Shown one piece after another: positions 21,451-30,838 of a stretch of DNA of 64,000 nt; the first letter of the stretch is position 1; each line of letters starts with the position of its first letter. This DNA comes from Bolinopsis microptera. Taxonomy: Eukaryota > Ctenophora > Tentaculata > Lobata > Bolinopsidae. The notes under the pieces were generated by a model. It saw only the letters and a list, made by a program, of their open reading frames with translations, ran no database searches and was not told the DNA's origin. The stretch is taken from NCBI RefSeq assembly GCF_026151205.1, contig NC_087083.1, positions 8,923,460-8,987,459 of the forward strand, in the 5' to 3' direction. The translations under genes and the position numbers were made by a program.

Positions 21451-23556
21451 ATGCGGAAGAAAGGATATTATCAACAAGTTATCTTCTTTATCAGTTGCTG
21501 CATAGCACTTTCAAAAGGAATGATTGAAGAAATCAATTACCACCAGGAAAAGACTGGTCTCATCTTACAAGGAATCGGAATCGTCGCACCGGAGATTACC
21601 CCTGTGCTGATATCAACATTTATAAAGATAAGAAATCCAATGAAAAATGTAAATGAATGCGAAAACATATGCAACATTGACGAAAATGTAATTTGGGGAC
21701 TGCTAACCCACGTAAAATGTAACCATGTGCACAACAAAATCGGAGATCGCCAAAATGTAATAAAGGAAATCGAGAATTCGGTGGATAAAGACCTCGAAAA
21801 TGATTCTAGACAAATGGCGGAACGATGTTTCAGAGAATGTATCAAAATACCGAAATGTAAAGCTTTCGGTGTGGAATATAGATCTGACGTCGTGATCTGC
21901 ATTCTGAGAGAAACCATCCCTACGTATCATCAGGATTCTAAAGGTTCAAGCGAATTCGACATGCGATGCATGGTCGAAGATAAGAATAAATTCTGTGGAC
22001 AATATCAGTCCAGAATCAATATTCTGTTTGAAAAATCAAATGAAAATTTTGTCAATGAAACAATGACAAAAATAGAAAAACTTACTGAATTGACGAAAAA
22101 CAGGAAACAGAAAAGATTTGTTCAAGCAGCCCTTGGATTTTTTGCCGGTTCTATTCTTACTGGAGTGTTCAGTCTCTATGAACAATCGAAAATTTCAACT
22201 CAACTTAACGAGTTCTACGACCAATTTCAGGATTTCCGTAATGAAATGACGGACTATATTGAATCAGCAACGGAATTTCATGAAGGTATGTTGAAAATGT
22301 ACAAAACGTTGGAATTAAATTCTCAGGAGTCATTGGAAGAATTAAGCTGTGAAATGATGAGTATAATTCGGTATAACCTGAAAAGAAATCAGCTTCAAGA
22401 CTGGAAAGAGTATATATACACTCTCTCGAAAGATTTGATAGACGGCCAATTAAAAGGTCCCGTGAGTCCCACAATATTTAATGAAACGAATATACTGGAT
22501 TTGCTGAAACATAAAAGAATGGAGGACGCAATTTATGTTGACAACGTCCCTTTATTCTATCGTCTAGGCAGAATGTGGCTAGCTGATGTAAAGAAAGATG
22601 GAAAATTTTTCAATCTTCATGTGATTATATCGATACCTCAAATAAAAAGTGATGAAATGTACATCCTATATCAAGTGAACCAAGTAGGTTTGGTCAATGG
22701 TACTCAGTGCATGCGTCTGGATATACCGAATCACGTGTATCAAAAAGATGGCGAATTCTACGAATTGGAAAACGAAAATAATTGCGAGGTCCGAAGTGGG
22801 ATAAAATTATGTCTGGGGAATAAAGAAAACGAAGAATCTGCAAAGAAAGCAAGGTGTTTAAACGCCGACCCAAGAATATGTAAAACGAATTTGGAAAAAT
22901 GTCAAATGCGCAATATTCAGACTAGTTCTGGTGTCATGGTCAGAGCAATACATCATTTGAAAGCATCGACGCAAGAAAGTCCTACTGAATACGTGGATAT
23001 TTCAAATGGAAGTACGGTGAAATTTCTCAACTACGATAAATATTATCAAATAGTTGCCGACAACTACATCATTAGATCAATTAAAGAGCCAATGTTTACG
23101 AAAGAACTAGAGTTGACGAACCCCGAAAAATGGGACGAATATTTGATATCTGAAAATGAATTGCTGAAAAGAACGAATCTAAGTCAGCTCAGTGCTCATG
23201 TAGTTCAACAAAAAGAAATTGTTAAACATATCAAATCTGAAAGAATCGGACTAAATCTGACGAAGGATCTAACTCTTGTGAATTTTATAGGAATTTTAAC
23301 AGTAATGATTAGCATTATAGTGGGAATCTTCCTTCTATACAGCTATTGGAAAAAACGGTTCAGGACAAGGAAAGTAGAAAAGGACATAGAATTAGAAGAA
23401 CAAAATAAAGACGAACTTTTAGAAAGCGGAAAAGATGAAGAATCTGGAGTAGATGAAACTAATTTCAGTGGTGAATATAGCGAAGGACTGCGACAAAGAG
23501 CGCCTAGTACAACTAAGGTGTATTCAGTGGACGATGTGAAAAACAGAGTCTTATGA
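21451..23556 (+). CDS. Class I fusion-type envelope glycoprotein, 701 aa
   Basis: ATG at 21451, signal peptide within residues 1-22. A Cys-rich PAN/apple-like stretch lies at about residues 126-152 (C126, C131, C137, C152 spacing). A basic site KQKR ends at Arg222 and is followed directly by a hydrophobic, Gly/Ala/Phe-rich segment (about 223-243) and a helical heptad region, the arrangement of a proteolytically primed fusion peptide. Further Cys residues fill the membrane-proximal ectodomain. A single transmembrane segment at about 609-632 leads into a basic stop-transfer and an acidic tail of about 65 residues. The layout recalls errantivirus Env/baculovirus F proteins, but I cannot show homology. 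The stop is TGA followed by CTAG, and the frame continues into the F-box protein, suggesting readthrough. All parts are intact. Confidence 0.75.
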   Translation: MRKKGYYQQVIFFISCCIALSKGMIEEINYHQEKTGLILQGIGIVAPEITPVLISTFIKIRNPMKNVNECENICNIDENVIWGLLTHVKCNHVHNKIGDRQNVIKEIENSVDKDLENDSRQMAERCFRECIKIPKCKAFGVEYRSDVVICILRETIPTYHQDSKGSSEFDMRCMVEDKNKFCGQYQSRINILFEKSNENFVNETMTKIEKLTELTKNRKQKRFVQAALGFFAGSILTGVFSLYEQSKISTQLNEFYDQFQDFRNEMTDYIESATEFHEGMLKMYKTLELNSQESLEELSCEMMSIIRYNLKRNQLQDWKEYIYTLSKDLIDGQLKGPVSPTIFNETNILDLLKHKRMEDAIYVDNVPLFYRLGRMWLADVKKDGKFFNLHVIISIPQIKSDEMYILYQVNQVGLVNGTQCMRLDIPNHVYQKDGEFYELENENNCEVRSGIKLCLGNKENEESAKKARCLNADPRICKTNLEKCQMRNIQTSSGVMVRAIHHLKASTQESPTEYVDISNGSTVKFLNYDKYYQIVADNYIIRSIKEPMFTKELELTNPEKWDEYLISENELLKRTNLSQLSAHVVQQKEIVKHIKSERIGLNLTKDLTLVNFIGILTVMISIIVGIFLLYSYWKKRFRTRKVEKDIELEEQNKDELLESGKDEESGVDETNFSGEYSEGLRQRAPSTTKVYSVDDVKNRVL

Positions 23557-23684
23557 CTAGACGAAGTAGAAGAATCAAATTTAAACTTGAACTGGAACCT
23601 AAATTGCGAAAATATAAATTGTGGAAAGGTGTCAGAAAAAGAGGTAAAGAAAGCTGTAAATTTACATTACGAAAATGTAAATGA
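23553..23684 (+). CDS. Small, very basic 43-aa frame overlapping the envelope stop
   Basis: The ATG overlaps the envelope stop as ATGA (23553-23556). The frame runs 43 codons with about 20 Lys/Arg, in a different frame from the following F-box region, and ends within the AAATGTAAATGA motif. It could be reached by termination-reinitiation, or it could be chance. The competing reading, readthrough of the TGA, fits the downstream F-box frame better. Confidence 0.25.
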   Translation: MTRRSRRIKFKLELEPKLRKYKLWKGVRKRGKESCKFTLRKCK

Positions 23685-24504
23685 TAGTGTTCAAGATGTC
23701 AGCGACTGGGAAAGTGAATCAAAGAATACAATAGACTCAAATAGTGCTTCGGATATACACGAGGAACTGGAGGAATTGAACATCGAGCATGACGCTTCTA
23801 ACGATGATAATGTGGAACAACTACACAAAGAAGAGACGAAACGAGAAACAGAAATACCAATAGAAATATGGGTGATGATATTTAATTACCTCACCATCAA
23901 GCAATTACTGAAAGTACGAGAATTAAATAAACGATTCAGTAGTTTGGTGAAGGATTACTTGCGGAACCCTACCAATGTAATAATGGAAAATTTTAAATTT
24001 TATAGTTACGAAACGTTCTATTTAACGGAAATACTTATAGAAGATCAAATGTGTTGGACGAATATGAAAACTAAAATTGGAAAGTTTGCCATGAAATACA
24101 TGATCATGAAAGGGGTGTACTGCAGCGCCATCAATAAAGTGGAAAAACCATACTTGAGGTTTTTAAGAACACGGTGTCTACCATTGTATACTTTCAAGGA
24201 CCGGCTAAGAAGCTTCACTCCTAAAGCGTCTGACGACGAAGTGATCATAAGATGGAAGGAATATAAGAAGAATTCTTGGGCGGATATTTCCCCATTGGAA
24301 AAATCATGCATTAAAATGGAATGCAAGTTCCAAACTTTCTTAACGAAACTATATATGAATAAATATGGTACGTCTCTACCGATAACTACGAATCGGGAAA
24401 AGATCCAAAGAATAGGCAAAATGCTGAAAACCGAAGAGAATAAAAACTTCAATCTTCTTCAAGCTATAAAATATAGACCCCCGATTGAAGTTCTAATAGG
24501 GTAA
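23557..24504 (+). CDS. F-box protein 1, in frame with the envelope across one stop codon
   Basis: Open from the codon after the envelope TGA to a stop at 24504. No ATG precedes the F-box (the earliest non-ATG candidate is TTG at 23587), so it probably lacks independent initiation by AUG. An acidic linker of about 100 residues leads into an F-box (IPIEIWVMIFNYLTIKQLLK, then VRELNKRFSSLV), followed by a ~190-residue C-terminal domain shared with F-box protein 2 (W-x-K-x-K-x-x-S-W and EKSCIKMECKF-type motifs). F-box proteins bind Skp1 and bring targets to SCF ubiquitin ligases. If translated by readthrough, the F-box would hang on the cytoplasmic tail of the fusion glycoprotein. The C-terminal domain is unrecognised. 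Confidence 0.7.
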   Translation, partial: LDEVEESNLNLNWNLNCENINCGKVSEKEVKKAVNLHYENVNDSVQDVSDWESESKNTIDSNSASDIHEELEELNIEHDASNDDNVEQLHKEETKRETEIPIEIWVMIFNYLTIKQLLKVRELNKRFSSLVKDYLRNPTNVIMENFKFYSYETFYLTEILIEDQMCWTNMKTKIGKFAMKYMIMKGVYCSAINKVEKPYLRFLRTRCLPLYTFKDRLRSFTPKASDDEVIIRWKEYKKNSWADISPLEKSCIKMECKFQTFLTKLYMNKYGTSLPITTNREKIQRIGKMLKTEENKNFNLLQAIKYRPPIEVLIG

Positions 24505-24675
24505 TCAAACCGTAAAAAGGAAAAATGAAAAATGTAAAATGTAAATCAAACGTAATATGTCAAACGTAATATCACAACTCACCAACGGGTTCAAAATTAT
24601 AGAAACAGGCTCTTTCGTCATTTCCATTATCACTTTAATTAAAGTTTTCTAACCACATATTGATCAGCAAAGCAA

Positions 24676-25356
24676 ATGGAAAATACATCAGAAGAGATAC
24701 CTTCAAAAACAGAAGAAATTCAAAGTCTATCCATTAAAGAAGTCGAATCAGTTTCCAACTGTAATCTACCTATTGAACTATGGCATATTATTTTGACAAG
24801 GCTGAATCTACGTGATTTACTCAAAGCCAGGTTAATTTGCAAAAGGATGGGGAAAATCGTCTCACAATATTTGCGAGACACAACAAGTGGATATCCAGAT
24901 CTCTTCAGCTTCTATAATTATGAAACATATTATCTCTTTGACATTCTAATGGAGAACGAGATGTATTGGACCAGGATACAAACGAATATTGGAAAATTCG
25001 CGATAAAACTCCTAACCATGAGAGGAGCGTATAATGCAGCAGTATTAGGACAAAAGAAATGTTATGCTCGTTTTGTCAGAACTAGATGTCTAACATTTGA
25101 AAAATACAAGTCATTATTCCCAAATGAATCGGACTGGGTTATCCTAGAACGTTGGGGAAAGTATAAACACGAGTCATGGACGAAATTGTCAAGAATCGAA
25201 AAATCAATTATTAAGATGGAATGCAAATTCGATTATTATTTAAAGTACCAATACTGTAAAGCTTATGGAACCTGGTTGTCTATTACAATGACAGAAGAGA
25301 AAATAAAAGAAATCAGTAAAATGATGAAATACGAAGATAAGCAATACGGTAAATGA
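24676..25356 (+). CDS. F-box protein 2, 226 aa
   Basis: Own ATG at 24676, about 170 bp after F-box protein 1. The F-box is at about residues 32-75 (LPIELWHIILTRLNLRDLLK, then ARLICKRMGKIV). The remainder is clearly a paralogue of the C-terminal domain of F-box protein 1 (shared FYNYETYYLFDIL-type, NIGKFA, RTRC, KYK-ESW and IEKS-IKMECKF motifs). This indicates tandem duplication inside the element, with one copy fused in frame behind the envelope and one free. Expected partner: Skp1/cullin machinery of the host. The target is unknown; viral F-box proteins commonly redirect host protein turnover, which is only an analogy here. Confidence 0.75.
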   Translation: MENTSEEIPSKTEEIQSLSIKEVESVSNCNLPIELWHIILTRLNLRDLLKARLICKRMGKIVSQYLRDTTSGYPDLFSFYNYETYYLFDILMENEMYWTRIQTNIGKFAIKLLTMRGAYNAAVLGQKKCYARFVRTRCLTFEKYKSLFPNESDWVILERWGKYKHESWTKLSRIEKSIIKMECKFDYYLKYQYCKAYGTWLSITMTEEKIKEISKMMKYEDKQYGK

Positions 25357-26483
25357 GTTCATCGCATAACTATGCGTGAATCTGCATTTAGATAAAGAAT
25401 GATGAAAAATGTAAATATTGAAAAATTTGAAACTTAAAATATAAAACTGAAAACGGGCAGGTTTAAAGATGAGGAAGTTAGATAAGTAAAGGATCGAACT
25501 CAGCCCAACTGAGATCCTAAATAATAAATATATGTATACAGTTTAAATTGTGAAAGTTATTATAAGACTTCAATAAGTTAAACATTTATTAAGTTAAGTA
25601 AGAAATTAATTATAAATAAGTAAGAATAAGTTAAAAGGCAAATAAGTTAAATATCCGATAAATTGAAAGTAGTTTGTCAAAGGACTATTAATTTAGTACC
25701 ATTTCAGAGCCTTTTAAGTTTATTGAAGTCTACTGACCAAAATAACCCATCCAGGGGTTATGATCAAGTTATTTCATAGGTTCTTAAATAGTTCTTGAAT
25801 AGAAAATTACAAGCTAGTAGATCTTCTCGTTTAGCCAATCTATTGAGATTCTGGATCGCAACCGTATCCCCTCTCTGCACAGGAACATTTCCTACGAAGA
25901 CCGTAGACGCATCGTTATCGGGACGTAACCCGAATCTGTTTCGTATCGGGACGTAACCCCCGTTGAGAAGAAGAAGAAAGAAGAAAGAAGAGGGAATGGA
26001 AAGAATTATAATTGTAGCAATTCGTTACCGGGACGTAACCCGACTTTAAAAGCATCGCAATCAGGGCGTAACCTGACCCCCGTTGTCGTCGAAGAAAGAA
26101 GACCAAAGAAAAGGAAAGGAAAGGAAGGAAAAGAAAAGAAAAGAAAGATACTACTTGTAATAGTGGTGAGCGGCCCTAATGGCGAATTAGGTATTAATAT
26201 ATGTTAACAGTTTTAAGAAATGTTGATCAGCCCTAATGGCTAAATTATAGTAAATATTCTCCTATTTGAAGGAGAGGAAAACTTTGGTGTTAGATGATGA
26301 TTATAATTAGGAGACTTAGGTTCTAAAATTCAGAGTCTTAAAATTTAAGGATGTCAAGGAAAATTTAATAAGAAGAAAAGAAGAAGACGAAGAAGAAGAA
26401 GAAATATTTCATTAGAATAGTACGAGTAAGCCCTCGGTTGGCGAATCGGCTAATCGGTGAAATGATCAAATTAAAAACTCTAT
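25357..26483 (+). promoter_or_regulatory. 3' non-coding region of the LTR element with hairpins and purine tracts
   Basis: No frame. Four stem-loops with RCGTAA loops lie at 25918-25933, 25946-25961 (weak), 26028-26043 and 26061-26076. Three later GCC-loop-GGC stems are near 26172, 26228 and 26427. Long purine runs (GAAGAAGAAGAAAG type) lie at about 25966-25995, 26088-26150 and 26370-26405. The density of small stems suggests an RNA signal such as packaging, export or stability. Confidence 0.5.
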
Positions 26484-26494
26484 GAAAAAGGGGA
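26484..26494 (+). other. Polypurine tract
   Basis: GAAAAAGGGGA immediately before the 3' LTR, the normal place for plus-strand priming. Confidence 0.65.
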
Positions 26495-26495
26495 T

Positions 26496-27202
26496 CGTGT
26501 TGGCCTCTCGGACCAACAAGACTCTTTAATTATAGGTGGTTCTTTGCTAAAGTTCCGTTCATTTGGCTGAATTTGTCGAATCCATTTCTCTTGAGAACTC
26601 AAAGTTTTAGTATACCTTCAAGTCAAATTTATTTTACGGATTGAAACAGTTAATTGAATTAACCCGTAAAACTCAGCTACAGTGACTTTGGTCATTAGTC
26701 CAGTGAAACTTTCAAAATATAAAACACCGATAACGGGTCTACTCAAATGATCCAGGGTGTTGGTCATTAGTCCGGAAAAACTTTCAAAATATACGGACCT
26801 TCAAATGAGCTAGGGTACATAGTTCCGTGTTGATTAGTTTCAATTGAGCATTAACGAGGCCACGCATCGGCGATCTAGAAGCCGTGTTTCGATGCGTCCT
26901 AAGGGGAACAACACTGCCCGACTATATCTGAATTTTAGTTGCGATAGCAACAAGTTACAATTCGACGTAGCTCTCTAATAAGTTACAAGTTCAATTCAAA
27001 TCGGAAATATAAAAAGACTCTCAATATATGAACCTTATCTCCGAAGGTATCTATTTAATGAATTAATGGAAGTATTATTATATTTGAAGGCTTATTATAC
27101 GACTCTATCAATTGTGTTCAAGTAACCATAAATTGAGACTGATTAAAAGCTCTAAAATCTAAAATATAAAATATAAATAAACCACAACGGCAGTAGCCAA
27201 AA
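26496..27202 (+). repeat. 3' long terminal repeat
   Basis: Same length and same sequence by eye as 17814-18520, including TATA box and AATAAA. Confidence 0.9.
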
Positions 27203-27722
27203 GAGGTGTCCCTGCAGGTGGGGAGCCTGCGTTCGAATGTTTTCACCTTCGAAGAGATGTTGTTGATCATCTTTTTCGGATAGTTTGAGTTCGAAAAGCA
27301 CTCTTTCAGCTCGTCGATTCTTAGGGCTAACCTATCATTGTCATTGATGATACGGCGGAGACGGAGACATTGGGAATAGATGATGCTGCTGTAGACATGG
27401 TTAGGGTGGGTGGATCCAAAGTATAGATAAGACCTAGAATCAGTTTCCTTTACATACAGGTCAGTCTGGAGGTTTCCATCGACGTCAAATGTAAATTGTA
27501 TGTCGAGGAAACAAGTAAATCCTCCAGGGTCTTCGATGCTGAACTCATCTATATTAAGACCTACACTATTGAGTCTCGAGTTGACATTAGAGATAAATTC
27601 TGAAAACTGTCTTTTTGTTCCATCAAAAAAACCCGCTCCATCGTCTATGTATCTCTTTACTGTTGACACGTTTTTCATCAAGTGTTCATCAGAATATACT
27701 ACTTTTCTCGTAAAATAATTGT
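27203..27722 (-). pseudogene. Penelope-like element, reverse transcriptase part
   Basis: Minus strand from about 27722: the palm with the catalytic KRYIDDGAGFFDG motif, then FLDIQFTF-type, SYLYFGSTHPNHVY and RLRRIINDND-type thumb sequence typical of Penelope-like reverse transcriptases, running to the LTR boundary at 27203. The N-terminal fingers are missing (5'-truncated). The frame would continue at 17813 if the LTR element were absent, with the junction reading acc-tcg-aac in frame. Confidence 0.85.
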
Positions 27723-28860
27723 TTCAAATACCGTCGACGAGTCCAACTCGGCGCACATTTTGGTAGGTTATAAACCTACAACACCCAGGTAACAGAGGAA
27801 TTCATCAATTAATTAATTAATTGATTAATTATCACCCAAGTAAACTAACTTTTTAAAATTAGGACATATTCACTAGATTCGAGATTTACATGATTCAAAA
27901 CTGAAAACATTGCTTGCGTTTCACATTTGTTGGTGTTTAATGTTTATTGAAGTAAAGTAACTGCATCGCTATTGCGTGAGACTTTTCTCTACTATAATAA
28001 TATATTGGTTTAAGAAAACACAAATTTAATTTAGGTCTTTATTAGTAAATCAAATTTCAGGAACCGTATTATAGCAGCAACAAATATACTTTAAGAAAAG
28101 GACCCGTCATCCACGATTGGAGTCCTACTAACGAAACATCGTGGACCCTTTGATAATTAACTGATCAGTCAGTTAATTATCCAGAACGAAATGTGAATAA
28201 TTTCTCGTTGATAGAACAATTACAGCGGAAAGAATCGTTTAGTTACCGCTAAGGAATTATCTATTCTTAGTGACTGACCGTTATTATATACACGTTGTGT
28301 GATTTGTGTGTTGTCATTGTGTACGTTTTCCAGTTCCTAGTTTAGTCGTTTTGTGAGGTGTTACTACTTGCCCTGTGAAATTGTGAAATTGTGAAATGTG
28401 CATGGCGGGGAGGTGAACCATATTTCTTTTGATAGCACGTGGCATCATGGCATGCGTGATTGACCAATCATAACCCAGAATAGCTGTCACGTGTGAAAAT
28501 TAACATTGTTCACTCACCCGTCTCTATGGTAACTGTTCATGTGCCCAGACTCCAACAGTATTTATATCTTAATTTAACAACAACATATGGTGAACCTAGC
28601 AAGCTAGGAACGAGGGGCCGATCTTTTTTTAGTGTGGACTGTGGCGGTACAGTCACGGTCCTCTCGGTACAGATTCCCAGCATAGTCGGAACGCAACCCC
28701 AGACATATGCATGCACTCGTGTTATTTTTTCAGCTCTAATGAGAGCCACTAACATTCACACCACGATTTGGCGAGTCACGGCTGCCCTTCAGTTTGGAGG
28801 CATGAAAACAACCAGAATCTTAAATTCTGTAGAAGGACGTGCCTCCCTTCTACAACATTC
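27723..28860. other. Repeat block and non-coding sequence
   Basis: 27735-27780 repeats the 45-bp block of 15541-15592. Beyond it I see an AATT tandem (27808-27830) and short unremarkable frames, including a 127-codon one at 28493-28876 with no family signal. Confidence 0.35.
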
Positions 28861-28862
28861 AT

Positions 28863-29129
28863 TTATCCAAGACTAAAATGTTCATGTGAAATGGGCTTAA
28901 TGTTGACTTGGCGCAGTTTAATCCTTCGTGAAATTTCCAGGAATTCGTGTGGAGCTACTATGTGCTGGCGACTTCTGTTGTCAGGTTCGGGACGGTTACT
29001 AAATACTAAACTTCTGGTCACGTCTGTCTTTGGTGTTTTGTGCTTCATTTGACAATCTGTAAAGAAACCTTCGAGTAGCTGAATTATGTCGTTGTAGGTG
29101 TCTGGTGTCACGTCACTGATTGTGTTCAT
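28863..29129 (-). CDS. Possible 88-aa protein or exon, unknown
   Basis: Frame from ATG at 29129 to a stop at 28863. Sequence is soluble and mixed (DIIQLLEGFFTDCQ..., VAPHEFLEISRR...) and looks more protein-like than neighbouring frames, but there is no signal peptide, family motif or neighbouring exon to support it. Confidence 0.2.
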   Translation of the reverse strand: MNTISDVTPDTYNDIIQLLEGFFTDCQMKHKTPKTDVTRSLVFSNRPEPDNRSRQHIVAPHEFLEISRRIKLRQVNIKPISHEHFSLG

Positions 29130-30165
29130 GTGGCTACTTTTAACCTTTGTCTGAAGTCTGTCTGAGTATTGGAAAGACTAGGCTTTTATAAATGTTGGTA
29201 ATTTACCGGCCCAGTTTACATACGTTTGAGCTTATAAAATAGCCAATTTCATGTTTGGGAAAGACACAATGGAACTATATACTAATCATTCGAGCCTTTG
29301 AGGGTTGTGTCGCCAAAATTCGATTGGTCAGACCACGCCCATTTTAGACCCCGCAGTATGTTTAAGTAATTAAAAACCAAATAATGTTCGAAATTGTTCC
29401 CTTAACAATAGGTTAACAGCTGTTAATTTCGTGGGAGCTGGATCGAATAAGATTGATTTAGATAAAGCAGATGCACCTATACGAGTTACTTACATCATTA
29501 TTAAAGCTGTAAGTAACTCGTGTAGAGGATAATATCGATTACAGAATTCCTTAATCTGTCCATGGTCCAATATGACACTGATCCACTTTTAATCTCATTT
29601 TCGTAATAGCTACTATAATTAAAGATCGTTCACCTATTATTTGAGCTATTGTGTAACATTCTCTCCAACAGACTGTTTACTCATACTATTTAGTGTATGG
29701 TCATTGCTATATTATGTGTATATTGTTTGAATAATGATAATATTCTATTTACTGTAGGTACGAGTCCTACACTGTAGAAAATTACTAAAATCTCGGCGGT
29801 TTATATATATTTTATTTTATTTTCAGACCTCACGTTCATGGGTGCGAATTACCTGTGCAAAATATCTAGCTCCAAAGTTGTATTTTATTGGAGCATATAG
29901 TTGGCGGTTAATAAGCGGGGCACCTTTAATCTTTTAATTTCACCCCGCTATCCTGGCACATTTAAGTTTAACATGTTTCTACCAGCAGTCAAATTTAAGC
30001 TGATCTAGGTTTTTACTCGACCTCTATCCTCTGACCTTTATCAGTAATAATAATCATCATGAAATATTGATATTTGAGACGTTTTTACTTTTTACAGTAA
30101 AAAATATTCGGGAATATTCGCTATACAACATCGTGTCAGTTAGTCGTCGTCATGCAAATCGTTTA
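29130..30165. other. Non-coding stretch
   Basis: One clear hairpin at about 29478-29524 (ACGAGTTACTTAC against GTAAGTAACTCGT). Nothing else recognised. Confidence 0.35.
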
Positions 30166-30167
30166 TA

Positions 30168-30235
30168 CAGTAAAACCCCGATTTACCGTGGCCATTTCCT
30201 TCCCCTAAACTCCGCGATAAATCGGGGTTTTACTG
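30168..30235. mobile_element. 68-bp pogo-like MITE
   Basis: Inverted ends CAGTAAAACCCCGATTTA, flanked by TA on both sides, as in pogo/Tigger elements. A related composite is at 59975-60163. Confidence 0.75.
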
Positions 30236-30838
30236 TACCTTGTTGTAACTCGACTGGAGCAGTCTGCGTATTTTCCAGATTGTCGCAGACAAACCCTTTG
30301 TATTTTGCTGTAATTCTGGAAATATGCTGGCAAAATGCTGGAAATATACAGGAAATCTGGAAATATGAAGGATTCCTGTGGATATGCAGTTTACTCAAAT
30401 TGCTTACTTCCGCGGAATTCCCTCTGAAGATCTCGAAGAATGATTTTTGTTGCTGTCTCTCTTTATATCAGCAAATTGTATTTGCTGATTGTTCCGGCTA
30501 CATATATATGAGATTTCTTTTGAAATACTGATACCAAAACCATCCCCTCTTTTACAAATAATAGGGAGGGAGTCACTGCCTTGCCCCCAGTAATCAGTGG
30601 AATTTTTCGACAGTTTTAGCAAATCTAAGTTTTGTAGTAGTTGTACAGCAATACTGAGGTAATGGGACTGCTGCGAACCCTCCACCGGCCAAGCCTTGTT
30701 AACAAGGCCGCAGTCAAGGTTCGGTGAACGGTAGTAGTTAAAAAGGACATTTTTAGTAATAGTTAAAAGGGACATAAGTCAAAGTGGTAGAGCAACATCA
30801 TGTAGTGGACATCTTGAGAAATGAGTAGTAGGTAGAAT

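Larger units (their letters stand above)
17814..27202 (+). mobile_element. LTR-flanked element with envelope-like and F-box genes and no polymerase
   Basis: Two direct repeats of 707 bp (17814-18520 and 26496-27202), offset by exactly 8,682 bp and identical wherever I compared them, bound a 7,975-bp interior. The interior starts with a primer-binding-site-like TGGTGCCCTCC and ends with the polypurine tract GAAAAAGGGGA, which are retroviral/LTR-retrotransposon signals. The interior encodes a coiled-coil frame, two membrane glycoprotein-like proteins and two F-box proteins, but no gag, protease, reverse transcriptase, RNase H or integrase in any frame. It sits inside a Penelope-like element; the host frame is restored if the element is removed together with a 2-bp GA duplication. 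Matching repeats and intact frames indicate a young insertion. It must depend on another element for reverse transcription and integration, or the polymerase has been replaced by this cargo. Confidence 0.85.

Noticed and set aside
18617-26483. Search for a hidden polymerase in the LTR element
   Set aside because: No YxDD, DDE or HHCC-type motif in any frame; remaining frames are shadows of the listed genes.
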